NCBI RefSeq assembly: GCF_020873895.1
Contig: NZ_JAHWGT010000008.1
Span: 62,001-126,000, forward strand
Reading direction: 5' to 3'
Source: Streptomyces sp. DH12
Lineage (GTDB): Bacteria > Actinomycetota > Actinomycetes > Streptomycetales > Streptomycetaceae
DNA: 64,000 bases
The first letter of the stretch is position 1, and each line of letters begins with the position of its first letter. The translations under genes were made by a program, and so were the position numbers. Positions 32,551 to 41,625 of the stretch are shown here, in pieces. Below the pieces are notes generated by a model. That model worked only from the letters and a program-made list of their open reading frames with translations, had not been told where the DNA came from and ran no database searches.

Positions 32551-33942
32551 GTGTCGCTTCCTCCTGCCCCTGCGCCCTCCTGCGCCTCCGCCCCCTCGGC
32601 GCCCTCCGCCCCCGCCGCGCCCGGCGACCGCTCGCCCTGGCGTTCGCTCCGGTACCGCAGCATGCGCTGGTGGTCCCTCGCCAACTTCGTCTCCAACGCC
32701 GGTACCTGGATGCAGCTGACCGTGCAGAACCTGCTGGTCCTGCAGATCACCGGCTCCGCCGCGGCGACCGGCCTCTCGCTCTCCGTGCAGGCGGCGCCCG
32801 GCCTGCTGATGGGCGTGGCCGGCGGCGCGGCCGTCGACCGCTGGCCCCGCAAGGCGACCGCCGCCGTCAGCCAGGCCCTGCTCGGCGCGGTCGCGTTCAC
32901 CACCGCCCTCCTCGTCGCGTTCGACCAGCTCGGGCTGGGGGTGCTCATGGGTCTCGCCGCCGTCACCGGCCTCGTCGCCACCGTGGACGGCCCCGCGTGC
33001 GCCCTGCTCGGCAACGACCTCGTACGGACCGAGGACGTGCCGTCCGCCATCGGTGTCGGCTCGCTGGTCCACAACGCCGGCCGCCTCGTCGGCGCCGGAC
33101 TCGGCGGCGCCACGGTCGCCTTCCTCGGCACGGCGGCGGCGTACGCGGCGAACGGCCTGTCGTTCCTCTTCGTGACGGCCGTGATCCCCTTCCTGCGCCC
33201 CCTGCGGGCGGCCGCCCCGGCGGCGCCGCGGGCGCCCCGGACCGGCCGCCGGCGCGGAGAGGGTCGCCGGGCGCGCGGCGCGGAGGGGATGACGGTCCGG
33301 GAGGGCCTGGTCTTCTTCGCCCGCCGCCCGCGCCTCCTCGGCCTCGCGGTGATCACCGGAGTCAGCTCGGTGTTCGGGCGGAACTACAGCCTCACCCTCG
33401 CCGTCCTCGTCACCGGTCCGCTCGCCGGCGGGGCGGGCGCCTTCGGCACCGTCTCCACCGCCCTCGCGGTCGGCGGCATCGTCGGCGCGGTGCTGGGCGC
33501 CCGGCTGCGCAGGCCCTCCGTGCGCCTGGTGGGCGTCCTCGCGGCGGCCGGCGGCCTGCTCCAAGCCGCCGCCGGCCTGTCGCCGTCCCTGGCGGTGCTG
33601 GTCGTCCTCGTCCTGCCGATGGCCGTCGTGGAGTCCCTCTCCGACACGGCCGGCACGACCGTCCTGCAGACCGACCCGCCGCCGCGGCTGCGCGGCCGCG
33701 TGCTGGGCGTCTGGGGCAGCGTGCGCACGGTGTGGGCGCTCGCCGGGCCGCCGGCGCTGGGCCTGCTCATGGAGGTGGCGGGGGCCCGCGGCGCCCTCGT
33801 GGCGGGCGGCCTGCTGATCGCCGCGGTGGTCACCGCCGGGTACGCCGCCCACACCCGCCGCGCCCCCTTCCCGGTGCCCGTACCCGCCGCCGCGCCGGCC
33901 CTCGCCGCGCGTCCGGCGGCCGCCCTGGGCACCGCGGCCTGA
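32551..33942 (+). CDS. MFS exporter (EntS-like, MFS_3)
   Basis: Membrane protein with about 12 helices, beginning MRWWSLANFVSNAGTWMQLT, VQNLLVLQITGSAAATGLSL and GVAGGAAVDRWPRKATAAVS, the signature of the enterobactin-exporter-like MFS branch (siderophore, macrolide or drug efflux). A basic loop (about 225-255) joins the two six-helix halves. I place the start at GTG 32551, which gives a 35-residue Ala/Pro tail before helix 1; a GTG at 32338 would add 71 low-complexity residues that look non-coding. The C-terminus is Ala/Pro-rich. Substrate not inferable. Confidence 0.85.
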   Translation: MSLPPAPAPSCASAPSAPSAPAAPGDRSPWRSLRYRSMRWWSLANFVSNAGTWMQLTVQNLLVLQITGSAAATGLSLSVQAAPGLLMGVAGGAAVDRWPRKATAAVSQALLGAVAFTTALLVAFDQLGLGVLMGLAAVTGLVATVDGPACALLGNDLVRTEDVPSAIGVGSLVHNAGRLVGAGLGGATVAFLGTAAAYAANGLSFLFVTAVIPFLRPLRAAAPAAPRAPRTGRRRGEGRRARGAEGMTVREGLVFFARRPRLLGLAVITGVSSVFGRNYSLTLAVLVTGPLAGGAGAFGTVSTALAVGGIVGAVLGARLRRPSVRLVGVLAAAGGLLQAAAGLSPSLAVLVVLVLPMAVVESLSDTAGTTVLQTDPPPRLRGRVLGVWGSVRTVWALAGPPALGLLMEVAGARGALVAGGLLIAAVVTAGYAAHTRRAPFPVPVPAAAPALAARPAAALGTAA

Positions 33943-34384
33943 CCGCGTCACCCCCGGACAGCGGTTCGCGCTCCCCGTCGGCGAACGCGCGCGGGAACCC
34001 GCGGGCCCGGTCCGGGGCGGTGTCGAGCGCCGCCGCCACCTCCCGCCAGGTCGCGGCCGGCCCCGCGGCCTCCCGGACCCGGGGCGCCACGCCCGTGGTC
34101 CATCTACCGGCGGATGCACTCCCGCGGGGCAGGCCCGGCCGGCGCGCCGCCGGCGTCACCGCGATCGGCATGGCCGGACGAGGGGAGTCGGTCGCGGAAC
34201 AGCCCGGCGTCGGACACGACGGAGAGGGACTCCCATGACCGCTGACCACCGGGGCGCCCCGACGGCACTCGTCGACTGGACAGAGGGGGACCGGCCCGGT
34301 CCCCGGATACCGGTGCACCCTTCGCCTCGCTCACGGCGGACGCCTGTGGTGCGATGAACCAGGGAGGTCCGGAAGGAGAGAGCG
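33943..34384. other. 442-bp gap, possible gene remnant
   Basis: No intact gene is convincing. On the minus strand about 33955-34105 reads VREAAGPAATWREVAAALD followed by APDRARGFPRAFADG. This resembles a helix-turn-helix protein fragment without start or stop of its own, and it runs on into the MFS gene. The right part (34240-34384) is the promoter and leader of the acetyltransferase, ending in AAGGAG. Confidence 0.4.
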
Positions 34385-35368
34385 ATGATCCCACCGGCAG
34401 GGGAAGGCAGGAGCGGCACCGGCCCCGTGTCGGTCCGCCCGCTGGGCGAGGCGGACCTGGATCGGGCCGACGAGATCTTCAGGGTCGCCTTCGGGACGTT
34501 CTTCGGAGCTCCCGAACCGGAGACGTTCTTCGGGACCGCCGACTACGTCCGCACTCGCTGGGCGGCCGATCCGCGGGCGGCCTTCGCAGCGACGGTCGGT
34601 GGCGAAGTCGTCGCGTCGAACTTCGCCGTCAACTGGGGCAGCGTCGGTTACTTCGGCCCGCTGACCGTACGTCCGGACCTGTGGGACAAAGGCATCGGCA
34701 GGCGTCTCATGGAACCGGTCATGGATTGCTTCGAGACCTGGGGGAACCGGCATCGGGGCCTGTTCACCTTCTCGCACAGTCCCAAGCACCTCGAGCTCTA
34801 CCGCCGGTACGGTTTCTGGCCGCGGTTCCTCACAGCCATCATGCGGAAGCAGGTCGCGGGCGGCGGCCCGGCGGTCGCGGGCCGAGTACTGTACGGCGGG
34901 CTTCCCGCCGCCGAGCGGCTCGATGCCTTGGGCCTGTGTCGCACGCTGACCGGGGCCGTGTTCGAGGGCCTGAGCGTGGAACGCGAGATCGTGGCCACGC
35001 ACGCGCAGGGACTCGGCGACACCATCCTGCTCCAGGGGGCCGGCTCAAAGCTCGACGGCCTGGCCGTCTGCCACTGCGGAGCCGGGTCGGAGGCCGGAGA
35101 AGACGTGTGCTTCGTCAAATTCGGCGCCGTGCGCCCCGGCCCGCAGGCGGCCGACCGGTTCGAACGGCTCCTCACCGCGTGCGAGCAGCTCGCCGCCGAG
35201 CGCGGCCTCGGGCAACTGGACGCCGGGACGAACCTGGCGCGCCAGGACGCCTACCGGCGGATGATCGACCGCGGTTTCCGCACCTGGTTGCAGGGCGTGG
35301 CCATGCACAGGCCCAACGAACCCGGCTACAGCCACCCCGACGCCTACGTGATCGACGACTGGCGCTGA
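34385..35368 (+). CDS. Tandem-domain GNAT N-acetyltransferase
   Basis: A 327-residue protein with two GNAT folds. The first (about 15-165) has VRPLGEADLDRADEIFRVAF and the acetyl-CoA loop LTVRPDLWDKGIGRRLMEPV (a V-x-x-x-x-x-x-G-I-G-R variant of QxxGxG/A). YRRYGFWPR closes it. The second (about 180-320) ends YRRMIDRGFRTWLQGVAMHR. Such double GNATs acetylate small molecules or aminoglycoside-like compounds; only the first domain shows a good CoA loop. The start ATG is preceded by GGAAGGAGAG. G+C and codon bias are visibly lower than in the neighbours, so recent acquisition is possible. A terminator hairpin follows. Confidence 0.87.
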   Translation: MIPPAGEGRSGTGPVSVRPLGEADLDRADEIFRVAFGTFFGAPEPETFFGTADYVRTRWAADPRAAFAATVGGEVVASNFAVNWGSVGYFGPLTVRPDLWDKGIGRRLMEPVMDCFETWGNRHRGLFTFSHSPKHLELYRRYGFWPRFLTAIMRKQVAGGGPAVAGRVLYGGLPAAERLDALGLCRTLTGAVFEGLSVEREIVATHAQGLGDTILLQGAGSKLDGLAVCHCGAGSEAGEDVCFVKFGAVRPGPQAADRFERLLTACEQLAAERGLGQLDAGTNLARQDAYRRMIDRGFRTWLQGVAMHRPNEPGYSHPDAYVIDDWR

Positions 35369-35482
35369 GACCTCGCCACACCCGGCTCGCCCGTGGCAGC
35401 ACGCCCGTGGCAGACGCGATGCAGGCTCGGTGCTGCCCCGGTGGGCCGGCGGCGCCGTGCGGCGCCGCGGGCGTCGAGCCGC

Positions 35483-35507
35483 CGGCCGGCCCCCTGCGGG
35501 CCGGCCG
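35483..35507. terminator. 10-bp hairpin between convergent acetyltransferase and hldE
   Basis: CGGCCGGCCC and GGGCCGGCCG pair around a CCTGC loop, 115 bp after the acetyltransferase stop and 21 bp before the hldE stop, and so can serve both directions. Confidence 0.75.
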
Positions 35508-35527
35508 ACCGGGGCGTACCGGGCCCG

Positions 35528-36940
35528 TCAGCCGGCGGGGCGGCGGACGGCGGTCGCCGCGGCCCGCGCCGCCCGGTGGGCCAGCTGGGTCGTGGAGCGC
35601 CCGTCCAGGTAGGGCAGGACCACCGCCTGACCGCCCCACGCCCGCAGCACCTCCGCCTCGGGCAGGTCCTCCGCGGAGTAGTCGCCGCCCTTCACCCACA
35701 CGTCGGGCCGCAGCCGCGTCAGCAGCTCCGCCGGGGTGTCCCCGTCGAAGACCGCGACCGCGTCGACGCTGCCCAGACCCGCCAGCACCCTCGTGCGGTC
35801 CGCGATCGGGTTCAGGGGGCGGCCCGGCCCCTTCAGCCGGCTCACCGACGCGTCGGAGTTCACGCAGACGATCAGGCAGTCGCCGATCCGCCGGGCGCTC
35901 TCCAGCAGGCCCACGTGGCCGGCGTGCAGCAGGTCGAAGCAGCCGCCGGTCGCCACCACCGTGCCTCCGCGCGCCCGTACCCGCTCCGCGACGGCGAACG
36001 GGTCGGTCACCGGCGCCGCGTGCCGCCCGGTCGGCGGCGGCGTCCGCCACAGCGCCGGGTTCCCCGCGCCGCCGGCGGCGACGAACGCCGCCGCCTCCGC
36101 GACGCCGCGCTGCACGGCCTCCTCCGGCAGCGCGCCGTCCGCCAGGGCCGCGGCGGTGGCCGCGGCGAAGCAGTCGCCCGCGCCGCAGGGGTCGCCCGAC
36201 GCCCGGTACGGGGCGGGCACCAGCATCGGCGTACCGGCGTCCGGCCCCGGCCGGGTCAGCAGCACGCCCCGCTCGCCGAGCGTCACGGCGACGGCGGCGG
36301 CGCGCCACCGCTCGGCGAGCGCCGAACCGCGCTCCGCGTACGCCCGCAGGGACTCGCCGCCCGCGCCCGGCTCCAGCGACCGGGTCTCCGCGGCGTTCGG
36401 CGTGACGACCCGCACGCCCGGCACGGGGTCCCCGCCCCGCGGGTGCGGGTCCCACACGAGCGGGACGCGCGGGGCGATGGCCGCCAACTGCTCGCGGACC
36501 GCGCCCGCCGTACGCCGCCCGTAGTCGGCGACCAGCACCGCCTGGGCGGCCGCCAGCGTCTCGCGGACCGCGTCGCCCGGCCGCCCCGGGGCGCCGCCGC
36601 CCCGGTCGATCCGCACCAGCGGCCGACCCGACGCCAACACCCGCGTCTTGACCGGCAGCGTCCCGCGCAGAGGCAGCTCGACGAGCCGGACGCGGCCCTC
36701 CAGGGAGCGCCGTACCGCGTCGCTGGCCGGGTCGTCGCCCAGCGCGGTCACGAGGACGACCTCGCGGCCGCCGCGGGTGGCCAGCGCGGCCGCCAGCGCG
36801 GCGCCGCCGGGCCGCCGGTGGTCGCCCGTCACGTCCACGACCGGAGCCGGCGCGTCCGGCGCCAGGCGTGTCGCGACGCCCTCGACGTCCTCGTCGAGCA
36901 GGGCGTCGCCGACGACGACCAGGGGGCGGCGGGCGTTCAC
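35528..36940 (-). CDS. hldE: Bifunctional heptose-7-phosphate kinase / heptose-1-phosphate adenylyltransferase
   Basis: A 470-residue cytosolic enzyme with the same domain order as Gram-negative HldE (RfaE). Residues 1-310 are a PfkB-type sugar kinase (VVVGDALLDEDVEG, PVKTRVLASGRPLVRIDR, and the catalytic GDPCGAGDCFAAAT). Residues 330-460 are a cytidylyltransferase-fold transferase (VVATGGCFDLLHAGHVGLLE with the HxGH motif, VSRLKGPGRPLNPIADRTRV, VWVKGGDYSAEDLPE). It should convert heptose-7-phosphate to the 1,7-bisphosphate and, after phosphatase action, charge heptose-1-phosphate to ADP-heptose. The GTG start overlaps the gmhA stop by 4 bp. It is the last gene of the minus-strand sugar operon. 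Confidence 0.9.
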   Translation of the reverse strand: MNARRPLVVVGDALLDEDVEGVATRLAPDAPAPVVDVTGDHRRPGGAALAAALATRGGREVVLVTALGDDPASDAVRRSLEGRVRLVELPLRGTLPVKTRVLASGRPLVRIDRGGGAPGRPGDAVRETLAAAQAVLVADYGRRTAGAVREQLAAIAPRVPLVWDPHPRGGDPVPGVRVVTPNAAETRSLEPGAGGESLRAYAERGSALAERWRAAAVAVTLGERGVLLTRPGPDAGTPMLVPAPYRASGDPCGAGDCFAAATAAALADGALPEEAVQRGVAEAAAFVAAGGAGNPALWRTPPPTGRHAAPVTDPFAVAERVRARGGTVVATGGCFDLLHAGHVGLLESARRIGDCLIVCVNSDASVSRLKGPGRPLNPIADRTRVLAGLGSVDAVAVFDGDTPAELLTRLRPDVWVKGGDYSAEDLPEAEVLRAWGGQAVVLPYLDGRSTTQLAHRAARAAATAVRRPAG

Positions 36941-37614
36941 GACATCCTCCGCCGGGCCGCCGCCGGCGCGAACGCGCCCGCCGCCCGGCCGCCGCGCATC
37001 GGCGGGCCCGCCGCGAGCGCCGCGTCGAACGACTCGCACAGCACGTGCACGGCCACCAGGTGCGCCTCCTGCACGGTCGCCGTCGTCGCCGCGTCGACGC
37101 ACAGCGCCTCGTGCGCCGCCTCGGCCAGCGGGTTGGGCCCGGGGCCCGTCAGCGCCCACACGCGCAGGCCCGCGGTGCGCGCGGTCGCCGCCGCCGTGAT
37201 CAGGTTCGCGCTCCGCCCGGAGGTCGACAGCAGCAGGAGCACGTCACCGGGGCGGCCGTGCGCCGCGACCTGCCGGGCGTACACCTGCTCGAAGCCGTAG
37301 TCGTTGCCGACGGCCGTCAGGCTGGAGGTCTCGGCGTGCAGGGAGATCGCCGAGTACGCCGGCCGCTCACGCCGGTAGCGGCCCACCAGCTCGGCCGTCA
37401 GGTGCTGCGCCTGGGCGGCGCTGCCGCCGTTCCCGGCGGCGAGGAGCCGCCCGCCGCCCGGGAGGACGGCGGCGAGCCGCCCACCCCAGTCGGCGATCCG
37501 GTCCAGGTGGGCGCCGCGGAACCGGCCGAGCGCGTCCTCGAGCGACAGGCAGTGCCGCCTCGCCGCCTCCAGGGCGGCGGCGGGGAACTCTTCGGGGAGG
37601 GGGAGTTCGGTCAT
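36937..37614 (-). CDS. gmhA: SIS-domain sedoheptulose-7-phosphate isomerase
   Basis: A 225-residue single-SIS-domain protein of the GmhA type. It has LLAAGNGGSAAQAQHLTAEL, VGRYRRERPAYSAISLHAET, LLLLSTSGRSANLITAAATA and a C-terminal VQEAHLVAVHVLCESFD, matching GmhA, which isomerises sedoheptulose-7-phosphate to glycero-manno-heptose-7-phosphate. DiaA-like proteins are an alternative by fold, but the adjacent hldE (4-bp overlap) settles the role. The start ATG is preceded by a purine-poor leader in the 81-bp gap behind the glycosyltransferase gene. Confidence 0.9.
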   Translation of the reverse strand: MTELPLPEEFPAAALEAARRHCLSLEDALGRFRGAHLDRIADWGGRLAAVLPGGGRLLAAGNGGSAAQAQHLTAELVGRYRRERPAYSAISLHAETSSLTAVGNDYGFEQVYARQVAAHGRPGDVLLLLSTSGRSANLITAAATARTAGLRVWALTGPGPNPLAEAAHEALCVDAATTATVQEAHLVAVHVLCESFDAALAAGPPMRGGRAAGAFAPAAARRRMS

Positions 37615-37695
37615 GTCTGGTCGGGGCGCCTGCTCCGGCGTGGCCGCCGCGGCGGACCCGCACCTCCTTCGGTCCGTTGGCTGTGGTCCGCGGCG

Positions 37696-38937
37696 TCAGA
37701 CCGCGTCGGTCACGGCGGGCCGTGCGGCCCGCACCTGCACGTACACGGCCTCGGTGGCCGCCCCCACCCGCGCCCAGTCGTACCTGCTGAGCACCCGGCG
37801 CCGCCCCGCCGCCCCGCACGCCGCGCGCAGCGCCGGGTCGGCGAGGAACCCGGCCACCGCGCGCGCCAGAGCGTCGGGGTCGCGCGGCGGGACGAGCCGA
37901 CCGCACTCCGGGTCGGCGACGGTGTCGAGCTGCCCGCCCACGGCGCTGGCCACGACCGGCCGTCCGCAGGCCATCGCCTCCAGCGGCACGATGCCGAACG
38001 GCTCGTAGTCCCCCGGGCACACCACCACGTCGGCGCTCCGCAGCAGCGGCGCCACCTCGTCCCGGCTCACCGCGCCGGTGAACAGCACCCGGTCGGCGAC
38101 CCCGGCGAGCCGGGCCACGTCCCGCAGCCGCCGCACCTCCGGGTCCCCGTCGAGCCGGTCCGCGGGCGGGCCGCCCACGATCACCAGCTCCGCGTCGGGC
38201 AGCCGGGTCAGCGCCGTGACGGTCACCGCCGCGCCCTTGCGCGGCACCAGCCGGCCCAGTTGGAGCAGCCGGAAGCGGGCCGGGCCGCGCCCGGCCGCGG
38301 GCCCCGTCGGGCTGAACTGCTCGGGGTCGACGCCGCAGGGGACGACGCTCACCCGCTCCGGCGGTATGTGCATCCGGCGCAGCTCCCGCACCTCGTCGCG
38401 GCAGGTGGCGATGATCCGGTCGCAGGCCAGGCCCACCTCGCACTCGGCGGCGATCCGCTCCGGCGGGCTCGTGTCGGACGCCCGCTGGTGGCGTCGCTTG
38501 ACCGTGCCGAGCGCGTGGTACGTGTGCAGCAGCGGCACCCGCAGCGTGCGCGTCGCGAGGACCGCGGCGACGCCCGACATCCAGAAGTGCGAGTGCATCA
38601 CGTCGGGCGGACGCGCCTCCAGGGCCCGCGCCACGTACCGGCCGAACGCCGGCATGTACGGCAGCAGTTCGTCCTTCGGGACGGGCTCGGGCGGTCCCGC
38701 CGGGACGTGGTGGACGACGACGCCGGGACGCATCGTGACGAGCTCCGGTGCCGTGGGGTCGTCCCGCCGGGTGAACACCGTCACGTCGTGGCCGCGGTCG
38801 GCCAGTGCCCCGGCGAGTCGCGCGACGTGCACGTTCTGCCCGCCCGCGTCCACGCCGCCGAGCGCCGCGAGCGGGCTCGCGTGCTCGGAGACCAGCACGA
38901 TCGACAGGGGCTCCACGGAGCCGTGGGTGGTCGTCAT
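37696..38937 (-). CDS. GT4-type glycosyltransferase
   Basis: A 413-residue GT-B enzyme. The N-terminal acceptor domain has VLVSEHASPLAALGGVDAGG and a HSHFWMSG motif, as in sucrose-phosphate-synthase/MshA-like members. The donor domain has LLQLGRLVPRKGAAVTV and the retaining EX7E motif in YEPFGIVPLEAMACGRPVVA. The protein is cytosolic or membrane-peripheral. The start ATG overlaps the stop of the upstream glycosyltransferase gene (ATGA). Donor and acceptor are unknown; given the operon, a nucleotide heptose or hexose donor is likely. Confidence 0.9.
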   Translation of the reverse strand: MTTTHGSVEPLSIVLVSEHASPLAALGGVDAGGQNVHVARLAGALADRGHDVTVFTRRDDPTAPELVTMRPGVVVHHVPAGPPEPVPKDELLPYMPAFGRYVARALEARPPDVMHSHFWMSGVAAVLATRTLRVPLLHTYHALGTVKRRHQRASDTSPPERIAAECEVGLACDRIIATCRDEVRELRRMHIPPERVSVVPCGVDPEQFSPTGPAAGRGPARFRLLQLGRLVPRKGAAVTVTALTRLPDAELVIVGGPPADRLDGDPEVRRLRDVARLAGVADRVLFTGAVSRDEVAPLLRSADVVVCPGDYEPFGIVPLEAMACGRPVVASAVGGQLDTVADPECGRLVPPRDPDALARAVAGFLADPALRAACGAAGRRRVLSRYDWARVGAATEAVYVQVRAARPAVTDAV

Positions 38938-39899
38938 GAGCGCACCTCCGTCAACACGCGCTCCCAGTCCGCCAGGAAGCGCTTGAGCCCGTACCGTTCG
39001 AGGGCCGCCTGCCGGGCCCGGGCGCCGTCCTCGGCGGCCGCGCCGGGCTCCGCCACGTACCGCCGCACGGCCCGCGCGAGCACCTCCGGCCGGGTCGACA
39101 CAATTCCGGTGCCCGCCGGGACCGCCTCGACCGCCTCCGTGGTGGCCAGTGCCACCACGGGCATGCCCAGGTGCATCGCCTCCAGCAGCGACAGTCCGAG
39201 CGACGTCCAGCGCACCGGGTGCAGGTACACCCGCCGCTCCGCCATCGCCGCGTGCAGCTCCCGCTGGGGCAGGTCGCGGGCGCGGCACCGGTCCTCGGGC
39301 AGGCCCAGGTGGGCGGCGAGGCCCTCGGTGCGCATCCCGAACACGTCGAGCGGCGCCGCGTCGGCGAACGCGGGCAACAGGTCCGTCCCGGTGTACCGGC
39401 CGCGCCGCACAGGCTCGTTGACGACAACGGCCGCCCGGGCCAGCCGTCCCGTGTACAGGTGGCCGGGGTCGACCACGCCGTGCTCGATCACCACGGCGCG
39501 GGCCCGCCCGCTGTCCCAGAACAACCGGTTGAAGTGGGTGACGTGGACGAGCGTGAGGCCGTCGCGGTCGGCGCACGGGTGCCGGGTGTCGGGCACGTCG
39601 CCGTCGGGGGCGTTGTGCTCCAGGTACACGGCCGGCACGTCACGGCCGGGACGGCGTCCGCCAAGCCACCGCTCGGCGAGCGCGAACTCCTCGGGCCGCT
39701 GGAGCAGGACCACGTCGACGTGCTCCTCGCGCAGCTGCTCCGGCGTCACCTCCCGGACGCTGTCCGGCCAGCTGAAGGTCCGCGCCCGGCCGCGGCCGTC
39801 GGGGCCGCGGTCCGGCAGCACGGGGACGAGGTAGGTGTGGGGGCCCTGGACGAACGCCGTCGTCCACGAGCCGTGCACGTGCCACAACAGGATGTTCAC
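38934..39899 (-). CDS. Glycosyltransferase, GT-B fold
   Basis: A 321-residue protein starting MNILLWHVHGSWTTAFVQG, a recurrent opening of actinomycete glycosyltransferases in this cluster type. It contains VYLEHNAPDGDVPD, a linker VVNEPVRRGRYTGTDLLPAF and a donor-domain helix WTSLGLSLLEAMHLGMPVVA with the conserved Glu. It is shorter than most GT4 enzymes, but both Rossmann halves seem present. The GTG start overlaps the carbamoyltransferase stop (GTGA) and its own stop overlaps the GT4 start. Confidence 0.85.
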   Translation of the reverse strand: MNILLWHVHGSWTTAFVQGPHTYLVPVLPDRGPDGRGRARTFSWPDSVREVTPEQLREEHVDVVLLQRPEEFALAERWLGGRRPGRDVPAVYLEHNAPDGDVPDTRHPCADRDGLTLVHVTHFNRLFWDSGRARAVVIEHGVVDPGHLYTGRLARAAVVVNEPVRRGRYTGTDLLPAFADAAPLDVFGMRTEGLAAHLGLPEDRCRARDLPQRELHAAMAERRVYLHPVRWTSLGLSLLEAMHLGMPVVALATTEAVEAVPAGTGIVSTRPEVLARAVRRYVAEPGAAAEDGARARQAALERYGLKRFLADWERVLTEVRS

Positions 39900-41584
39900 C
39901 GCGCGGCCCTCCTCACGGACTGCGAGTCCTGCGAGTCGGAGGTGAAGAAGGGGCCGCGGCGCACCGCGTACGGGCCGATCGCCAGCAGGTCGACGGGGGT
40001 GGAGCCGAAGCACTCCAGCGCGTCGCGCGGGTCGTCCACCATCGGCCGGCCGGCCGTGTTGAGGCTGGTGTTGACCACCACGGGCAGTCCGCTGAGCCGT
40101 TCGAACTCCTCCAGCATCCGCGCCACCAGCGGCTCGCCGACCCGGTCGACGGTCTGGATGCGGGCCGTGCCGTCGACGTGCACCACCGCCGGGATGCGGT
40201 CGCGCCACTCGGGCGCCACCTCGTGCACGAAGAGCATGTACGGGCTGGGCAGCTGCCCGGTGAAGATCTCCGATGCACGGTCGGCGAGCACCATCGGCGC
40301 GACGGGCCGGAACTGCTCGCGGCCCTTCACGTCGTTGAGCCGCTCCAGGTTCCCGGCGTGGCCGGGGTGGGCCAGCAGCGAGCGGTGGCCCAGCGCGCGC
40401 GGTCCGAACTCGGAACGCCCCTGGAACCAGGCGACGATCGCGTTGTCGGCGAGCGCCTCGGCCACGGTCGCCGCGATGTCCGGCGGCCGTTCGAACGGTA
40501 CGGCCGCGGTCTTGAGCCAGGCGCCCAGCTCCGCGTCGGACCAGTCGCGGCCCAGGTCGGCGCCGCCCATCGGCAGCACCTCGTCCCCGCCGCCCGCGGC
40601 GAGCAGCACCGCCCCGCCCAGCGCGGTGCCGGCGTCGCCCGCGGCGGGCTGTACCCACACGTGGGAGAAGGGGCCCTCACGCGCGATGCGGGCGTTGGCC
40701 ACGCAGTTCAGGGCGACGCCGCCGGCGAGGGTGAGGAGGGAGTCGTGGGTCTGGCCGTGCAGCCAGCGCACCAGGTCGAGCAGCGTCTCCTCCAGCACCG
40801 CCTGGGCGCTGGCCGCGAGGTCGGCGTGGTCCTGCGTCCACGCCTCCTGCGCGCCGCGCGGCGGGCAGAGCTCGCGCCACGGGACGCCCGCCGCGTGGAA
40901 GCCGCCGTCGCCGGTCGGGTACACGTACCGGCGCAGCTCCTCGCGCATGCGGGGGCGGCCGTACGAGGCGAGGGCCATCACCTTGAACTCGTCCGAGGAG
41001 CGCAGGAACCCGAGGTGCTCGGTCAGCTCCTCGTAGACCAGGCCCAGCGAGTGCGGCAGGTCCTGCGCGGCGAGCGGCTCCAGCCGGTGGTGGACGCGCC
41101 GGGCCGCGAGGTGCGAGGCCCGCTCACCGCGCCCGTCCAGGACCAGCACGGACGACGTGTCCGCCCCCGCGCCGTCCGCCGCGAAGGCGCTGGACGCGGC
41201 GTGCGCCATGTGGTGGGGGACGAACCGCACCGCCTCCGGGTCGAGGCCGGGCAGCGCGGTGCGCAGGAAGCCGGGCGCCTCACGCGCGTAGGTGAGCCGC
41301 AGGTGGTCCCACGGGTCGTCGAGCCCCATCTCGCCCGCGGGGCGGGCGAGCGCGGGGTCGAAGGAGTACGCGACGGCGTCGAGGTCCTGCGGGCGCAGCC
41401 CGGCCCGTTCGAGGCACCACGCGGCGGCCTTCTCCGGGAGTTCCCAAGCGGAGAACGGCAGTGGTCGCTTGCCGTGCTTGCGCCGAGAGAAGCGTTCCTC
41501 CTCCGCGGCGGCGACCACACGTCCGTCGACGACCAGCGCGGCGGCGGGATCGTGGAAGAGGGCGTTGATTCCGAGAATGCGCAT
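39896..41584 (-). CDS. NodU/CmcH-family O-carbamoyltransferase
   Basis: A 562-residue enzyme using carbamoyl phosphate and ATP to carbamoylate a sugar hydroxyl, as in NodU, CmcH and TobZ. The N-terminal Kae1-like part has LGINALFHDPAAALVVDGRV, EEERFSRRKHGKRPLP and the metal-binding HHMAHAASSAF. The C-terminal part has GRSEFGPRALGHRSLL, KGREQFRPVAPMVLA and VVVNTSLNTAGRPMVDDPRD. The ATG at 41584 has AGGGA 6 bp upstream. It is the first gene of a tightly overlapping operon with two glycosyltransferases, so its acceptor is probably the glycan (or its nucleotide precursor) made there. Carbamoylated heptose is known in Pseudomonas core LPS. Confidence 0.92.
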   Translation of the reverse strand: MRILGINALFHDPAAALVVDGRVVAAAEEERFSRRKHGKRPLPFSAWELPEKAAAWCLERAGLRPQDLDAVAYSFDPALARPAGEMGLDDPWDHLRLTYAREAPGFLRTALPGLDPEAVRFVPHHMAHAASSAFAADGAGADTSSVLVLDGRGERASHLAARRVHHRLEPLAAQDLPHSLGLVYEELTEHLGFLRSSDEFKVMALASYGRPRMREELRRYVYPTGDGGFHAAGVPWRELCPPRGAQEAWTQDHADLAASAQAVLEETLLDLVRWLHGQTHDSLLTLAGGVALNCVANARIAREGPFSHVWVQPAAGDAGTALGGAVLLAAGGGDEVLPMGGADLGRDWSDAELGAWLKTAAVPFERPPDIAATVAEALADNAIVAWFQGRSEFGPRALGHRSLLAHPGHAGNLERLNDVKGREQFRPVAPMVLADRASEIFTGQLPSPYMLFVHEVAPEWRDRIPAVVHVDGTARIQTVDRVGEPLVARMLEEFERLSGLPVVVNTSLNTAGRPMVDDPRDALECFGSTPVDLLAIGPYAVRRGPFFTSDSQDSQSVRRAAR

Positions 41585-41625
41585 GGGGTCCCTGTCTTTC
41601 GGCACGTCGGCCGGGGAGGCGACGG

